Below are positions 23,959 to 31,100 of a stretch of 31,100 nt of DNA, piece by piece (position 1 is the first letter of the stretch; each line of letters opens with the position of its first letter). The position numbers and the translations under genes are program-made. The notes under the pieces were generated by a model that did not search any database, had not been told where the DNA came from, and saw nothing but the letters and a program-made list of their open reading frames with translations. Location: NCBI GenBank assembly GCA_002449335.1, contig DKDL01000072.1, forward strand, positions 71,025-102,124, written 5' to 3'. This DNA is from Succinatimonas sp. UBA6849. Its GTDB lineage: Bacteria > Pseudomonadota > Gammaproteobacteria > Enterobacterales > Succinivibrionaceae.

Positions 23959-25569
23959 TTATTGCTTTTGATATTTTTCTATTGTGCATGAATGTTGCTT
24001 GGTTTTAGAGTCGTAATTAATGCCGATTAAAAGAATGTTGTCAGTGTACTCTTTTACTCTTGAAACATAGTCACGCTCTTTTATCTGCTCAAGTGCTAGC
24101 TTTGCGCTTGCATCTTTTTTAAGCTCAATTATTAAGGCAGGTTTATCTTTAGCATCAGCAGACATTGGTAGATAGACGATATCAGCAAAACCTTTTCCGG
24201 TTGGAAACTCATTTAATGGTGCCAGATAGTAGCTTTCTGTTGCAAGGTATGCCATTAAAACTACATAACGCAAGGCACTTTCATTGTTGTACTCGAGGGC
24301 TGGTACTTTATCTTCATGAATTTTGGAAAGCAGATTGGCAACTGTTTCAGTATCTTTATTATAAGTAGCCACCACAACCTGTTCTGATAGCTTTAAAGCA
24401 CTTTCAAATTTAGGCCAGTGATTTTCTTTTACAGAATTTAAAAGTTCAACTCTGGTTTCTTCATTAGGAACATAGATAGTTGCATCTGCATCGTCATAAC
24501 CCAAGTAGCCTAAATGCACCAGATAAATGTAGATTGCTACTTTGTTTTTGAATTTAAGATCTGCTGTGTTGAAACTTTTAATCTCAGTTCGAGGAATTGA
24601 AATAGTATCACCAGAACACAGTTTGATAATGTCGTCTTTTAATCCTTCAAAATTCAGATTGATGGCTTCTTTTACAAGACCATAGGCAGATGTATTTGAC
24701 CAATAACTATCAAACCTTCTGTGATCGATAAGTTCAATTATTGAATTAGGGTTATAAAGTTCATATTCGCCAACTTTATAACCGTCATACCAGAATTTGG
24801 TGGTTTCAAAATCAAGCTGATACTTTTCACACAGTGTCTTAACTTCGTCTTCTGTAAAGCCATAGTACTTAGCGTACATACCTGGATTTAAGATAGTATA
24901 TTCACTAAAGTTATTTAGCGCTGACTGAGTGTTGTACCTAGCGATAGGAAGAATACCGGTCATATAAACTAATTCAACAAAGTTCTCTCCAACGCCTTTA
25001 AACAAATCTCTTAAAAGGTCAATAAAGTTCTCATGGAGCTTTATGTTGTTTGGATACTGCCTAAACACAAAATCCCACTCGTCAATAATAAAGATAAATT
25101 TCTTTTTTAAACAAAAAATAGCTTCTGGCAAGGAATAACTTTTATCTTTGTCAAAGCATTCAGGATAGGTATCTTTCAATTCTGAGACAACATCAGTATT
25201 TAAATTCTCAAGATACTTATTTCCTTTGTCTTTGTTATCAGCAAATTTCGTCATATCAAGATAGAAAACATCATGCTGATTTAGATGCTTTTCAAAATCA
25301 GGAGAGGAGGCAATTTTTAAATCAGAGAATAGAGCCTTTGAGTCACAGCCTTTTGAGTAGTAAGCATTAAGCATTTTAACTGTAACGCTCTTACCAAAAC
25401 GTCTTGGTCTGGTGACACAAATAAACTGCTCTTCGGTGTCGATAACATTATTTGTTAAGGTAATTAACTCTGACTTATCTACATACTCAGAGTTTCTTAC
25501 TCTTTGAAAGAGGCGATTATCAACATTGACGAACATAAATTTCTCTCTTGAATTAACAAGCTTATCCAT
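23959..25569 (-). CDS. AAA-ATPase-like / PD-(D/E)XK nuclease-like protein (PF09820 + PF08011 type)
   Basis: 536 residues. The N-terminal part is an AAA-like P-loop domain: Walker A variant RPRRFGKS (54-61) and Walker B FIIDEWD (about 160-166). The middle region has GFTEDEVKTLCEKY and FWYDGYKVG, typical of the PF09820 family. The C terminus shows a PD-(D/E)XK-type core: GFADIVYL (Asp463) then ALIIELK (Glu482-x-Lys484). Such proteins are common in multiple copies in gut anaerobes; their role is not established, and defence or selfish-element functions are suggested only by architecture. GGAG lies 10 bases before the ATG. It stands alone between gloC and glgP beside a transposase-like relic, consistent with acquisition. 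Confidence 0.88.
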   Translation of the reverse strand: MDKLVNSREKFMFVNVDNRLFQRVRNSEYVDKSELITLTNNVIDTEEQFICVTRPRRFGKSVTVKMLNAYYSKGCDSKALFSDLKIASSPDFEKHLNQHDVFYLDMTKFADNKDKGNKYLENLNTDVVSELKDTYPECFDKDKSYSLPEAIFCLKKKFIFIIDEWDFVFRQYPNNIKLHENFIDLLRDLFKGVGENFVELVYMTGILPIARYNTQSALNNFSEYTILNPGMYAKYYGFTEDEVKTLCEKYQLDFETTKFWYDGYKVGEYELYNPNSIIELIDHRRFDSYWSNTSAYGLVKEAINLNFEGLKDDIIKLCSGDTISIPRTEIKSFNTADLKFKNKVAIYIYLVHLGYLGYDDADATIYVPNEETRVELLNSVKENHWPKFESALKLSEQVVVATYNKDTETVANLLSKIHEDKVPALEYNNESALRYVVLMAYLATESYYLAPLNEFPTGKGFADIVYLPMSADAKDKPALIIELKKDASAKLALEQIKERDYVSRVKEYTDNILLIGINYDSKTKQHSCTIEKYQKQ

Positions 25570-25645
25570 GATTTGGCATCTCCTTTATTATAACAAGATA
25601 AATAATTAAGATGCTTATGCTCTCATGTGTTTTGGAAGCACCAGC
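25570..25645. other. upstream spacer of the ATPase-nuclease gene
   Basis: 76 AT-rich bases. On the minus strand a TATAAT (25587-25592) lies immediately before the GGAG ribosome binding site, too close to serve as a normal -10 with a leader. I see no other feature. Confidence 0.3.
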
Positions 25646-25876
25646 TTAATTAGTGGCAAAATATGTAATTTTTAGAGAGTTTTTATAAAAAAATCTTATA
25701 AAGGGATTGTATAAGCTTAGAAAGGACAGATCAAAGTTATGTAAGGGAGTTAGATTGCACAGAGAATCGCGTTGAGGATATAGTGAAGACAAAGAATAGC
25801 GCCCCTTTTTGTCAACTTCTTTTGTAAAACCTCTTTTTAATTCTAAATTTGCGCTTTCAATAGTATTAGTAACCCC
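25646..25876 (-). pseudogene. transposase-like C-terminal relic
   Basis: On the minus strand an open frame without start codon encodes about 76 residues ending at TAA (25646-25648). It begins GVTNTIESANLELKRGFTKE and continues KKGRYSLSSLYPQRDS. The N-T-I-E-S motif followed by a basic helix resembles the C-terminal conserved region of IS256/Mutator-type transposases. The 5' end is lost where the glgP terminator begins, and the last 25 residues look like degenerate sequence. No terminal inverted repeats were found. Assignment rests on a short motif and could be wrong, but it explains 230 bases of otherwise unassigned DNA next to an accessory gene. Confidence 0.42.
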
Positions 25877-25913
25877 AAAACAAAAGCCCCCAAACCATTT
25901 CTAGCTTGAGGGC
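25877..25913 (-). terminator. intrinsic terminator after glgP
   Basis: On the minus strand GCCCTCAAGC pairs with GGTTTGGGGGC (10 pairs including two G-U, around an eight-base loop), followed by TTTTGTTTT. It lies 38 bases beyond the glgP stop codon. Confidence 0.85.
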
Positions 25914-25951
25914 CTTAAAGCTTATTTACAACTTAAGTTGCTTATTATCGA

Positions 25952-28477
25952 TTATTTGTTCTCGATGTTTAAGCTCTTTAAGTTCCAGATGTCACGAGCA
26001 TAATCGTGCATTGATCTGTCTGAACTGAAGATACCCATAGTTGCAGAGTTGATCATTGCTGCCTTTGCCCAACGTGCCTTATCCTTGAACATCTGCTGAG
26101 CTCTCTGGTGAGCATCCTTGTATGAAGCAAAGTCTGCTAATACTAAGAATGGATCGCCTAGGTTCAACAGTGAGTTCTTGATTGATGATAATGCACCTGG
26201 CTCACCTGGAGTGAAGTAGTCAGTATCTAACCAATCGATGATTGACTTTAACTCATGGTTTGCATTGTAGTAATCCCATGAATTGTAGCCCTTAGCCTTT
26301 AATTCCTGAACTTCTTCAACTGATAAACCGAAGATGAAGTTGTTCTCGATACCAGCCTTCTCAACGATTTCGATGTTTGCACCGTCCATAGTACCTAAGG
26401 TTAAAGCACCGTTCATTGCAAACTTCATGTTAGAAGTACCTGAAGCCTCATAACCTGCAGTTGAAATCTGCTCTGAGATATCAGCAGCTGGAATGATCTT
26501 CTCAGCTAAGCTTACGCGGTAGTTAGGTAAGAATACTACCTTTAACTTGCCCTTGATACGTAAGTCGTTGTTGATCTTGTTACCAACAGCGTTGATAGCG
26601 TAAATGATGTCTTTAGCTAAGGTGTAAGCAGGAGCTGCCTTTGCACCGAAGATAAATACCTGAGGTACGATATCCTGATCAGGGTTCTCTAATAAGCTCT
26701 TGTATAGAGACATGATGTATAAAAGATTTAAGTGCTGTCTCTTATACTCGTGAAGACGCTTTACCTGAACATCGAACATTGCGTTAGGATCAACATCAAC
26801 GCCAACTAATTCCTTAATGGTCTTAGCTAAAACTACCTTGTTGTCATGCTTAATCTTCATGAAACGCTCTTGGTAGTCTTTCTTATCAGCGTAGTCCTTT
26901 AACTTATCGCATAAGTCTAAGTGTAAAGGCCAATCCTTACCGCTAACCTCGTTGTATAACTCAGCTAAGCCCTTGTTACATGCTAATAACCAACGACGTG
27001 GAGTTACACCGTTTGTTACGTTGCAGAACTTGGTAGGCCATAACATGTTGTACTCTGGGAACAGATCCTCTTTAACTAACTTAGAGTGGATCTTAGCAAC
27101 ACCGTTAACCTTGCCTGAAGTGATTACGCACAGGTTAGCCATACGAACCTTACGGCATGGACCTTCTTCAATGATTGAAAGTTTTGCCTTCATATCATTG
27201 TTACCTGGCCACATGTGCTCAACGATACCGTTTAAGAAGCGGTAGTTGATCTCATAGATGATCTGTAAGTGACGTGGTAATAACTTCTCAAAGATGTATA
27301 CAGGCCACTTCTCTAATGCTTCTGGTAATAGAGTGTGGTTGGTGTAGTTGAAGGTCTTTGAAGTGATGTCCCAAGCAGCATCAAATGATAAGCCTTCCTC
27401 ATCGATTAACAATCTCATTAACTCAGGGATTGCAATGGTAGGATGAGTATCGTTTAACTGGATAACGATCTTCTTTGCAAACTCTGAATAATCGTGATGA
27501 TGTGAACGGTTGTAACGACGTAAGATATCACGTAATGAGCATGCGCAGAAGAAGTACTGCTGAGTTAAACGTAATTCCTTACCAGCCTCAGTTGAGTCGT
27601 TAGGATATAGAACCTTTGAAACAGTCTCTGCTAATGACTTCTCAGCCTGAGCATCAACGTAACCACCTGCGTTGAATACGTCCCAGTTGAACTGCTCTGT
27701 AGAACGTGACTCCCACAGACGTAAAATTGCAACTGATGAACCACGGTAGCCTACTACAGGGATATCCCAAGGCACACCTTTGATGATGCTAGATGGATGC
27801 CATACTGAGCTTACAGTGCCGTCTGGTGCAGTCTGTGTATCAACATAACCGCCTAGTGGTACGTTCTGAACTGATTCAGGACGACATACTTCCCATGGAC
27901 AACCGTACTCACGCCATGAATCTGGACGCTCAACCTGCTTACCGCCACGAATTTCCTGACGGAACAGACCGTTCTCATAGTGAATACCATAACCTACACA
28001 TGGATAGTTGCAGGTTGCAAGTGAGTCCATGAAGCAAGCAGCTAAACGACCTAAACCGCCGTTACCTAAAGCCATATCAGGCTCTTCTTCACAAACTTCA
28101 TTGATATCTAGACCAAGTTCTTTTAATGCATCACGTGCAATGTCGAACTTCTCTAGGTTGGTCAGATTGTTGATTGTCAATCTGCCCATTAAGAATTCTG
28201 CTGATAAATAGTGAACAGCGCGGGTGTCATTCTTAGCATGAGTTTCTTGGGTATCGGTTAGACGACCGAAGATATCCTCGTTGCAAGTTGCTACTACAGC
28301 CTGCCACCAAGCTAATTTGCTAGCCTTTGCTGGAGAGGTACCGATTGTGGTACGCAGATGATTTAAAACTGACTCTTTGAACTTTTCTACATTTGCCTTG
28401 TAGTTAGTTGTAGATGCAGTTACTTTGCTGTTACTAGTTTTGGTAGCAGCTTTCTTTGGGGTATTTTTAGTTACCAT
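25952..28477 (-). CDS. glgP: glycogen/alpha-glucan phosphorylase
   Basis: 841 residues; family members are about 800-830. It releases glucose 1-phosphate from glycogen or maltodextrin using pyridoxal phosphate. Conserved marks include HYLSAEFLMGR, EEPDMALGNGGLGRLAACFMDS, YGIHYENGLF, QLNDTHPTIAIPELMR, NVTNGVTPRRW, DVQVKRLHEYKRQ and the cofactor site EASGTSNMKFAMNG, whose Lys binds PLP. The first ~30 residues are an extra Lys/Thr/Ser-rich, Ala-containing tail absent from typical GlgP. GAGG lies before the ATG and a good promoter lies at 28511-28538. No other glycogen gene is nearby, so it stands alone; MalP is an alternative name within the same family. Confidence 0.96.
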   Translation of the reverse strand: MVTKNTPKKAATKTSNSKVTASTTNYKANVEKFKESVLNHLRTTIGTSPAKASKLAWWQAVVATCNEDIFGRLTDTQETHAKNDTRAVHYLSAEFLMGRLTINNLTNLEKFDIARDALKELGLDINEVCEEEPDMALGNGGLGRLAACFMDSLATCNYPCVGYGIHYENGLFRQEIRGGKQVERPDSWREYGCPWEVCRPESVQNVPLGGYVDTQTAPDGTVSSVWHPSSIIKGVPWDIPVVGYRGSSVAILRLWESRSTEQFNWDVFNAGGYVDAQAEKSLAETVSKVLYPNDSTEAGKELRLTQQYFFCACSLRDILRRYNRSHHHDYSEFAKKIVIQLNDTHPTIAIPELMRLLIDEEGLSFDAAWDITSKTFNYTNHTLLPEALEKWPVYIFEKLLPRHLQIIYEINYRFLNGIVEHMWPGNNDMKAKLSIIEEGPCRKVRMANLCVITSGKVNGVAKIHSKLVKEDLFPEYNMLWPTKFCNVTNGVTPRRWLLACNKGLAELYNEVSGKDWPLHLDLCDKLKDYADKKDYQERFMKIKHDNKVVLAKTIKELVGVDVDPNAMFDVQVKRLHEYKRQHLNLLYIMSLYKSLLENPDQDIVPQVFIFGAKAAPAYTLAKDIIYAINAVGNKINNDLRIKGKLKVVFLPNYRVSLAEKIIPAADISEQISTAGYEASGTSNMKFAMNGALTLGTMDGANIEIVEKAGIENNFIFGLSVEEVQELKAKGYNSWDYYNANHELKSIIDWLDTDYFTPGEPGALSSIKNSLLNLGDPFLVLADFASYKDAHQRAQQMFKDKARWAKAAMINSATMGIFSSDRSMHDYARDIWNLKSLNIENK

Positions 28478-28510
28478 AAAATAATTTCCTCATTAACTCC
28501 CAGTGAAGCC

Positions 28511-28538
28511 ATTATAACAGAGCAAAAAACGCTGTTCA
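28511..28538 (-). promoter_or_regulatory. candidate glgP promoter
   Basis: On the minus strand TGAACA (28533-28538) and a perfect TATAAT (28511-28516) are 16 bases apart, giving a transcription start about 25-30 bases before the glgP ATG. This suggests glgP is expressed independently of flhB, which ends 102 bases upstream of it. Confidence 0.55.
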
Positions 28539-28579
28539 TATTCTGATTATTACACAATATTAAACTTAAAACTCATTTT

Positions 28580-29707
28580 TTAGAATTTTAGCTCATCTGG
28601 AATTGGCAAATTCATATCCAGATCACGCGGACGCTGTTTGCTCTTTCCTTCCTTGAAAGATTTCATACCCATTACCCAAGCTAAAACCTGAGCCACAGCC
28701 TTAAATAAGCCACGCGGTATTTCACAGTCAAGATCGGTTGTATAGTATAAAGAACGGGCCAAAGGAGGCAGAGGAATGACAGGGACTTCAGATTCTCTGG
28801 CAATTTCCTTAATTTTTTCGGCAATCTCATCTACACCTTTTGCAACCACTAATGGTGCAGTGGTGCCATTAGGATCATATTTTAGTGCAACAGCATAATG
28901 GGTAGGGTTAGTTACAACCACATCAGCCTCTGGGACCTTCTTCATCATGCGACGAGCTGCCATCTGATACTGAAGTTGTTTGATCTTACCCTTAATCTGA
29001 GGGTTACCTTCTGTATCCTTAAATTCATCTTTAATTTCCTGCTTACTCATTCTCAATTGCTTGATGTAATTCCATTTCTGGTATGGAACATCAAGTAAAA
29101 CAATTGGGCAGAGTGAGCAGACAATAATCACCATGAACTGGAATAAGAGTTTTATCGCCTGACGGATAGAGCCTATAGGATCGATATAAGAGAGGCTCAT
29201 GACCTCAGCCATACGACCAGAGAGTGCAAAATAGCAGAATGAGCCAATGAACGCTACTTTAAAGATACCTTTTATAAGTTCAACAATAGCGTTTAAAGAA
29301 AAGATCCTGCCAATACCTTTAATTGGATTTAATTTACTGAATTTTGGTTGCAGGGCTTCTTTTGAGAAGTTGTAGCCACCAATAAAGATGGAGCCTGCAA
29401 TTGCACAGACAAAGACTACAAAAGAAATACCAATTAAGGGGATAGCAATATCTAAAAGATTTTCGACAAAAAGACGCCGGCTCTCGTCTTCTGAAAAGAT
29501 TTGATCTCGCGTGAGTGTAAAGCTGTTTAACATAATCTGGCGCATGCCCTTGCCTAGGAAGGAAGAGAATGCCCAGATGGATAGCACGCCTGCTAACAGA
29601 ACAAAGAAAGTTCCTGCCTCTTTAGAACGAGGCACCTGACCTTTCTTTCTGGCGTCGTCTAGTTTTTTACTAGTCGGTTGTTCTGTTTTGTCGTCGCTAT
29701 CTGCCAT
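28580..29707 (-). CDS. flhB: flagellar type III export switch protein
   Basis: 375 residues, close to E. coli FlhB (382). It is an inner-membrane component of the flagellar export gate that sets substrate specificity. The N terminus DDKTEQPTSKKLDDARKKGQVPRSKE is characteristic. Four hydrophobic segments lie at about 31-50, 86-110, 140-163 and 187-208. The cytoplasmic domain contains the autocleavage site NPTH at 267-270, then PPLARSLYY and AVAQVLAWV. Sequence fits FlhB rather than a virulence YscU/SpaS homologue. It begins three bases after the parE stop codon, so it is probably cotranscribed with parE, away from any other flagellar gene in this window. Confidence 0.96.
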   Translation of the reverse strand: MADSDDKTEQPTSKKLDDARKKGQVPRSKEAGTFFVLLAGVLSIWAFSSFLGKGMRQIMLNSFTLTRDQIFSEDESRRLFVENLLDIAIPLIGISFVVFVCAIAGSIFIGGYNFSKEALQPKFSKLNPIKGIGRIFSLNAIVELIKGIFKVAFIGSFCYFALSGRMAEVMSLSYIDPIGSIRQAIKLLFQFMVIIVCSLCPIVLLDVPYQKWNYIKQLRMSKQEIKDEFKDTEGNPQIKGKIKQLQYQMAARRMMKKVPEADVVVTNPTHYAVALKYDPNGTTAPLVVAKGVDEIAEKIKEIARESEVPVIPLPPLARSLYYTTDLDCEIPRGLFKAVAQVLAWVMGMKSFKEGKSKQRPRDLDMNLPIPDELKF

Positions 29708-29710
29708 AGG

Positions 29711-31100
29711 CTAGTCAATCATCTCTGCTTTATCGCCGTTATCCTCAATCCACTGACGTCTGTCAGCAGCTCTCTTTTGAGATAACAAAAGATCCATAAT
29801 TGCAAAGGTATTCTCATCTGCATCTGAAGTTAAGGTTAACTTCTTTAAACGTCTTGATTCAGGAGCTAAGGTAGTCTCACGCAACTGATCAGGGTTCATC
29901 TCACCTAATCCCTTGAAACGCTGGATCTTAATATTGTCCTTTTTAATACCTTTTCTTAAGAATTGCTTTTGCTTTACATCAAGCTCAGCTTCATCAATTG
30001 CATACTCTTTGTATTTGCCTGCATCAATTCTGAATAATGGAGGGCAGGCTACATAGATATGGCCTTCTCTTACAAGTCTAGTAAAGTGCTTTACAAACAG
30101 ACAGCATAACAGTGTACCAATATGCAGACCGTCGCAGTCAGCATCGGCTAAGATGCAGATCTTGTCATAACGAAGACCATCTAGAGTATCAGCATCAGGC
30201 TCTACACCAATTGCAATTGAGATAGCACGAATTTCTTCAGACTCCATAGCTTTTGAAGCTGAAGTCTCCCATGTATTTAAAATCTTACCGCGCAAAGGCA
30301 GAATTGCCTGATAGCTAGAATCTCTTGCCTGACGAGCTGAACCACCAGCTGAGTCACCCTCTACAATAAAGAGTTCACAACGGCTAGGATCTGATGAAGT
30401 GCAATCTGTAAGTTTGCCAGGAAGCGCAGGTCCACGTGAGGTCTTTTTACGCTCTACAACTTTAGCTGTACTCTCTCTGTCTTTAGCAGCTTCAATAATG
30501 GTATTGGCAATAATCTTAGCAGTATTAACATTTGAGTTTAGCCACAGTGAGAATCTGTCTGAAACAATGCCCTGTACAATTGAAGCAATATGTCTTGAAG
30601 AGAGTTTCTCTTTAGTTTGACCAGCAAACTGTGGATCACGCATCTTTAAAGATAATACGTATGAGCAGTGTGACCATACGTCATCTGCGGTGATCTTTAA
30701 ATTACGTGGTAAAAGATTCTGTAAGTCACAGAACTCTTTTATAGCATCAGTTAAACCTGCTCTAAAACCGTTGACGTGGGTACCACCTTCAACAGTTGGA
30801 ATTAAGTTTACAAATGACTCGCCAATGGTGTGAGCACCAGAGCCTTCTAACTCCCAGGCTACAGCCCATTCTAATTCCTCATCCTCACCTTTTACCTGAC
30901 CGTAGAATGGTGGATTAGGTTCTATGGTTCTGCCTTCAGTTTGAGATACCATGTAGTTTTGCAAGTTACCGCTGTAAGACCAGCTCACTGTGGTATTTCT
31001 AATCTTATCTTCAAAATTGATGGTAAGACCTTCACATAAAACAGCCTTAGCTTTTAAAAGGTGTTTTAAAAGAGCTACATTAAACTTTGGTTCATCAAAA
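29711..31100 (-). CDS. parE: DNA topoisomerase IV subunit B (partial, 5' end outside the window)
   Basis: The frame stays open to the window edge, giving 463 codons of the C-terminal part; the GTG at 30988 is internal and not the start. With ParC it decatenates daughter chromosomes. Visible are the end of the GHKL/transducer region (VNLIPTVEGGTHVNGFR, DPQFAGQTKEKLSSR, GPALPGKL), the Toprim domain with ELFIVEGDSAGGSA and LADADCDGLHI, and the C-terminal QRFKGLGEMNPDQLRETT. The sequence follows E. coli ParE rather than GyrB: it lacks the ~165-residue GyrB insert between the Toprim motif and the QRFKGLG segment. The ATPase domain lies beyond the window. Confidence 0.96.
   Translation of the reverse strand, partial: FDEPKFNVALLKHLLKAKAVLCEGLTINFEDKIRNTTVSWSYSGNLQNYMVSQTEGRTIEPNPPFYGQVKGEDEELEWAVAWELEGSGAHTIGESFVNLIPTVEGGTHVNGFRAGLTDAIKEFCDLQNLLPRNLKITADDVWSHCSYVLSLKMRDPQFAGQTKEKLSSRHIASIVQGIVSDRFSLWLNSNVNTAKIIANTIIEAAKDRESTAKVVERKKTSRGPALPGKLTDCTSSDPSRCELFIVEGDSAGGSARQARDSSYQAILPLRGKILNTWETSASKAMESEEIRAISIAIGVEPDADTLDGLRYDKICILADADCDGLHIGTLLCCLFVKHFTRLVREGHIYVACPPLFRIDAGKYKEYAIDEAELDVKQKQFLRKGIKKDNIKIQRFKGLGEMNPDQLRETTLAPESRRLKKLTLTSDADENTFAIMDLLLSQKRAADRRQWIEDNGDKAEMID

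Noticed and set aside
30988..31100. GTG at 30988 as the start of parE
   Set aside because: The frame continues upstream with conserved ParE sequence (LLKAKAVLCEGL), so the gene is simply cut by the window edge.

Overview
This window reads as chromosomal DNA from a motile, AT-rich gammaproteobacterium. The protein sequences (AsnRS, TrpE/G/D/C-F/B/A, SerA, AroG-type DAHP synthase, RlmI, PepT, MacAB, ParE) look gammaproteobacterial. Low GC, a flagellar export gene and a PF09820-type ATPase/nuclease gene suggest a host-associated anaerobe of the Succinivibrionaceae (Aeromonadales) type. That placement is inference; no marker such as 16S rRNA is present.

Layout. 1-2.1 kb (+): tail of an upstream gene, a small two-helix membrane protein and asnS. 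2.2-9.6 kb (+): a tryptophan locus in two blocks, trpE-trpG and trpD-trpC(F)-trpB-trpA. Each block is preceded by its own leader peptide with tandem Trp codons and its own classical attenuator. 9.6-10.8 kb (+): an Fsr-like MFS exporter. 10.8-15.6 kb (-): an unrecognised secreted protein with a disordered acidic tail, serA, an AroG-type DAHP synthase with a 460-bp leader region, and an exonuclease III family gene. 15.7-21.7 kb (-): macA-macB-pepT-outer membrane factor, apparently one operon with a peptidase inside a tripartite efflux system. 21.9-23.8 kb (+): rlmI and gloC. 23.9-25.9 kb (-): a PF09820/DUF1703-type ATPase-nuclease gene and a transposase-like relic, an accessory island. 25.9-31.1 kb (-): glgP, flhB and parE, the last running off the window end.

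How the genes fit together: DAHP synthase starts the route to chorismate, TrpEG and TrpDCBA convert chorismate to tryptophan, and SerA begins synthesis of the serine consumed by TrpB. Precursor supply and the Trp pathway therefore lie within about 12 kb. The most notable feature is the pair of related attenuators (NG-x-WW leader peptides and near-identical GCGGGT/ACCCGC switch stems), with no convincing terminator between trpG and the second leader. The second attenuator may therefore control both its own promoter (with a consensus-like CRP site upstream) and read-through from trpEG.

No tRNA, rRNA, CRISPR array or intact insertion sequence was recognised.
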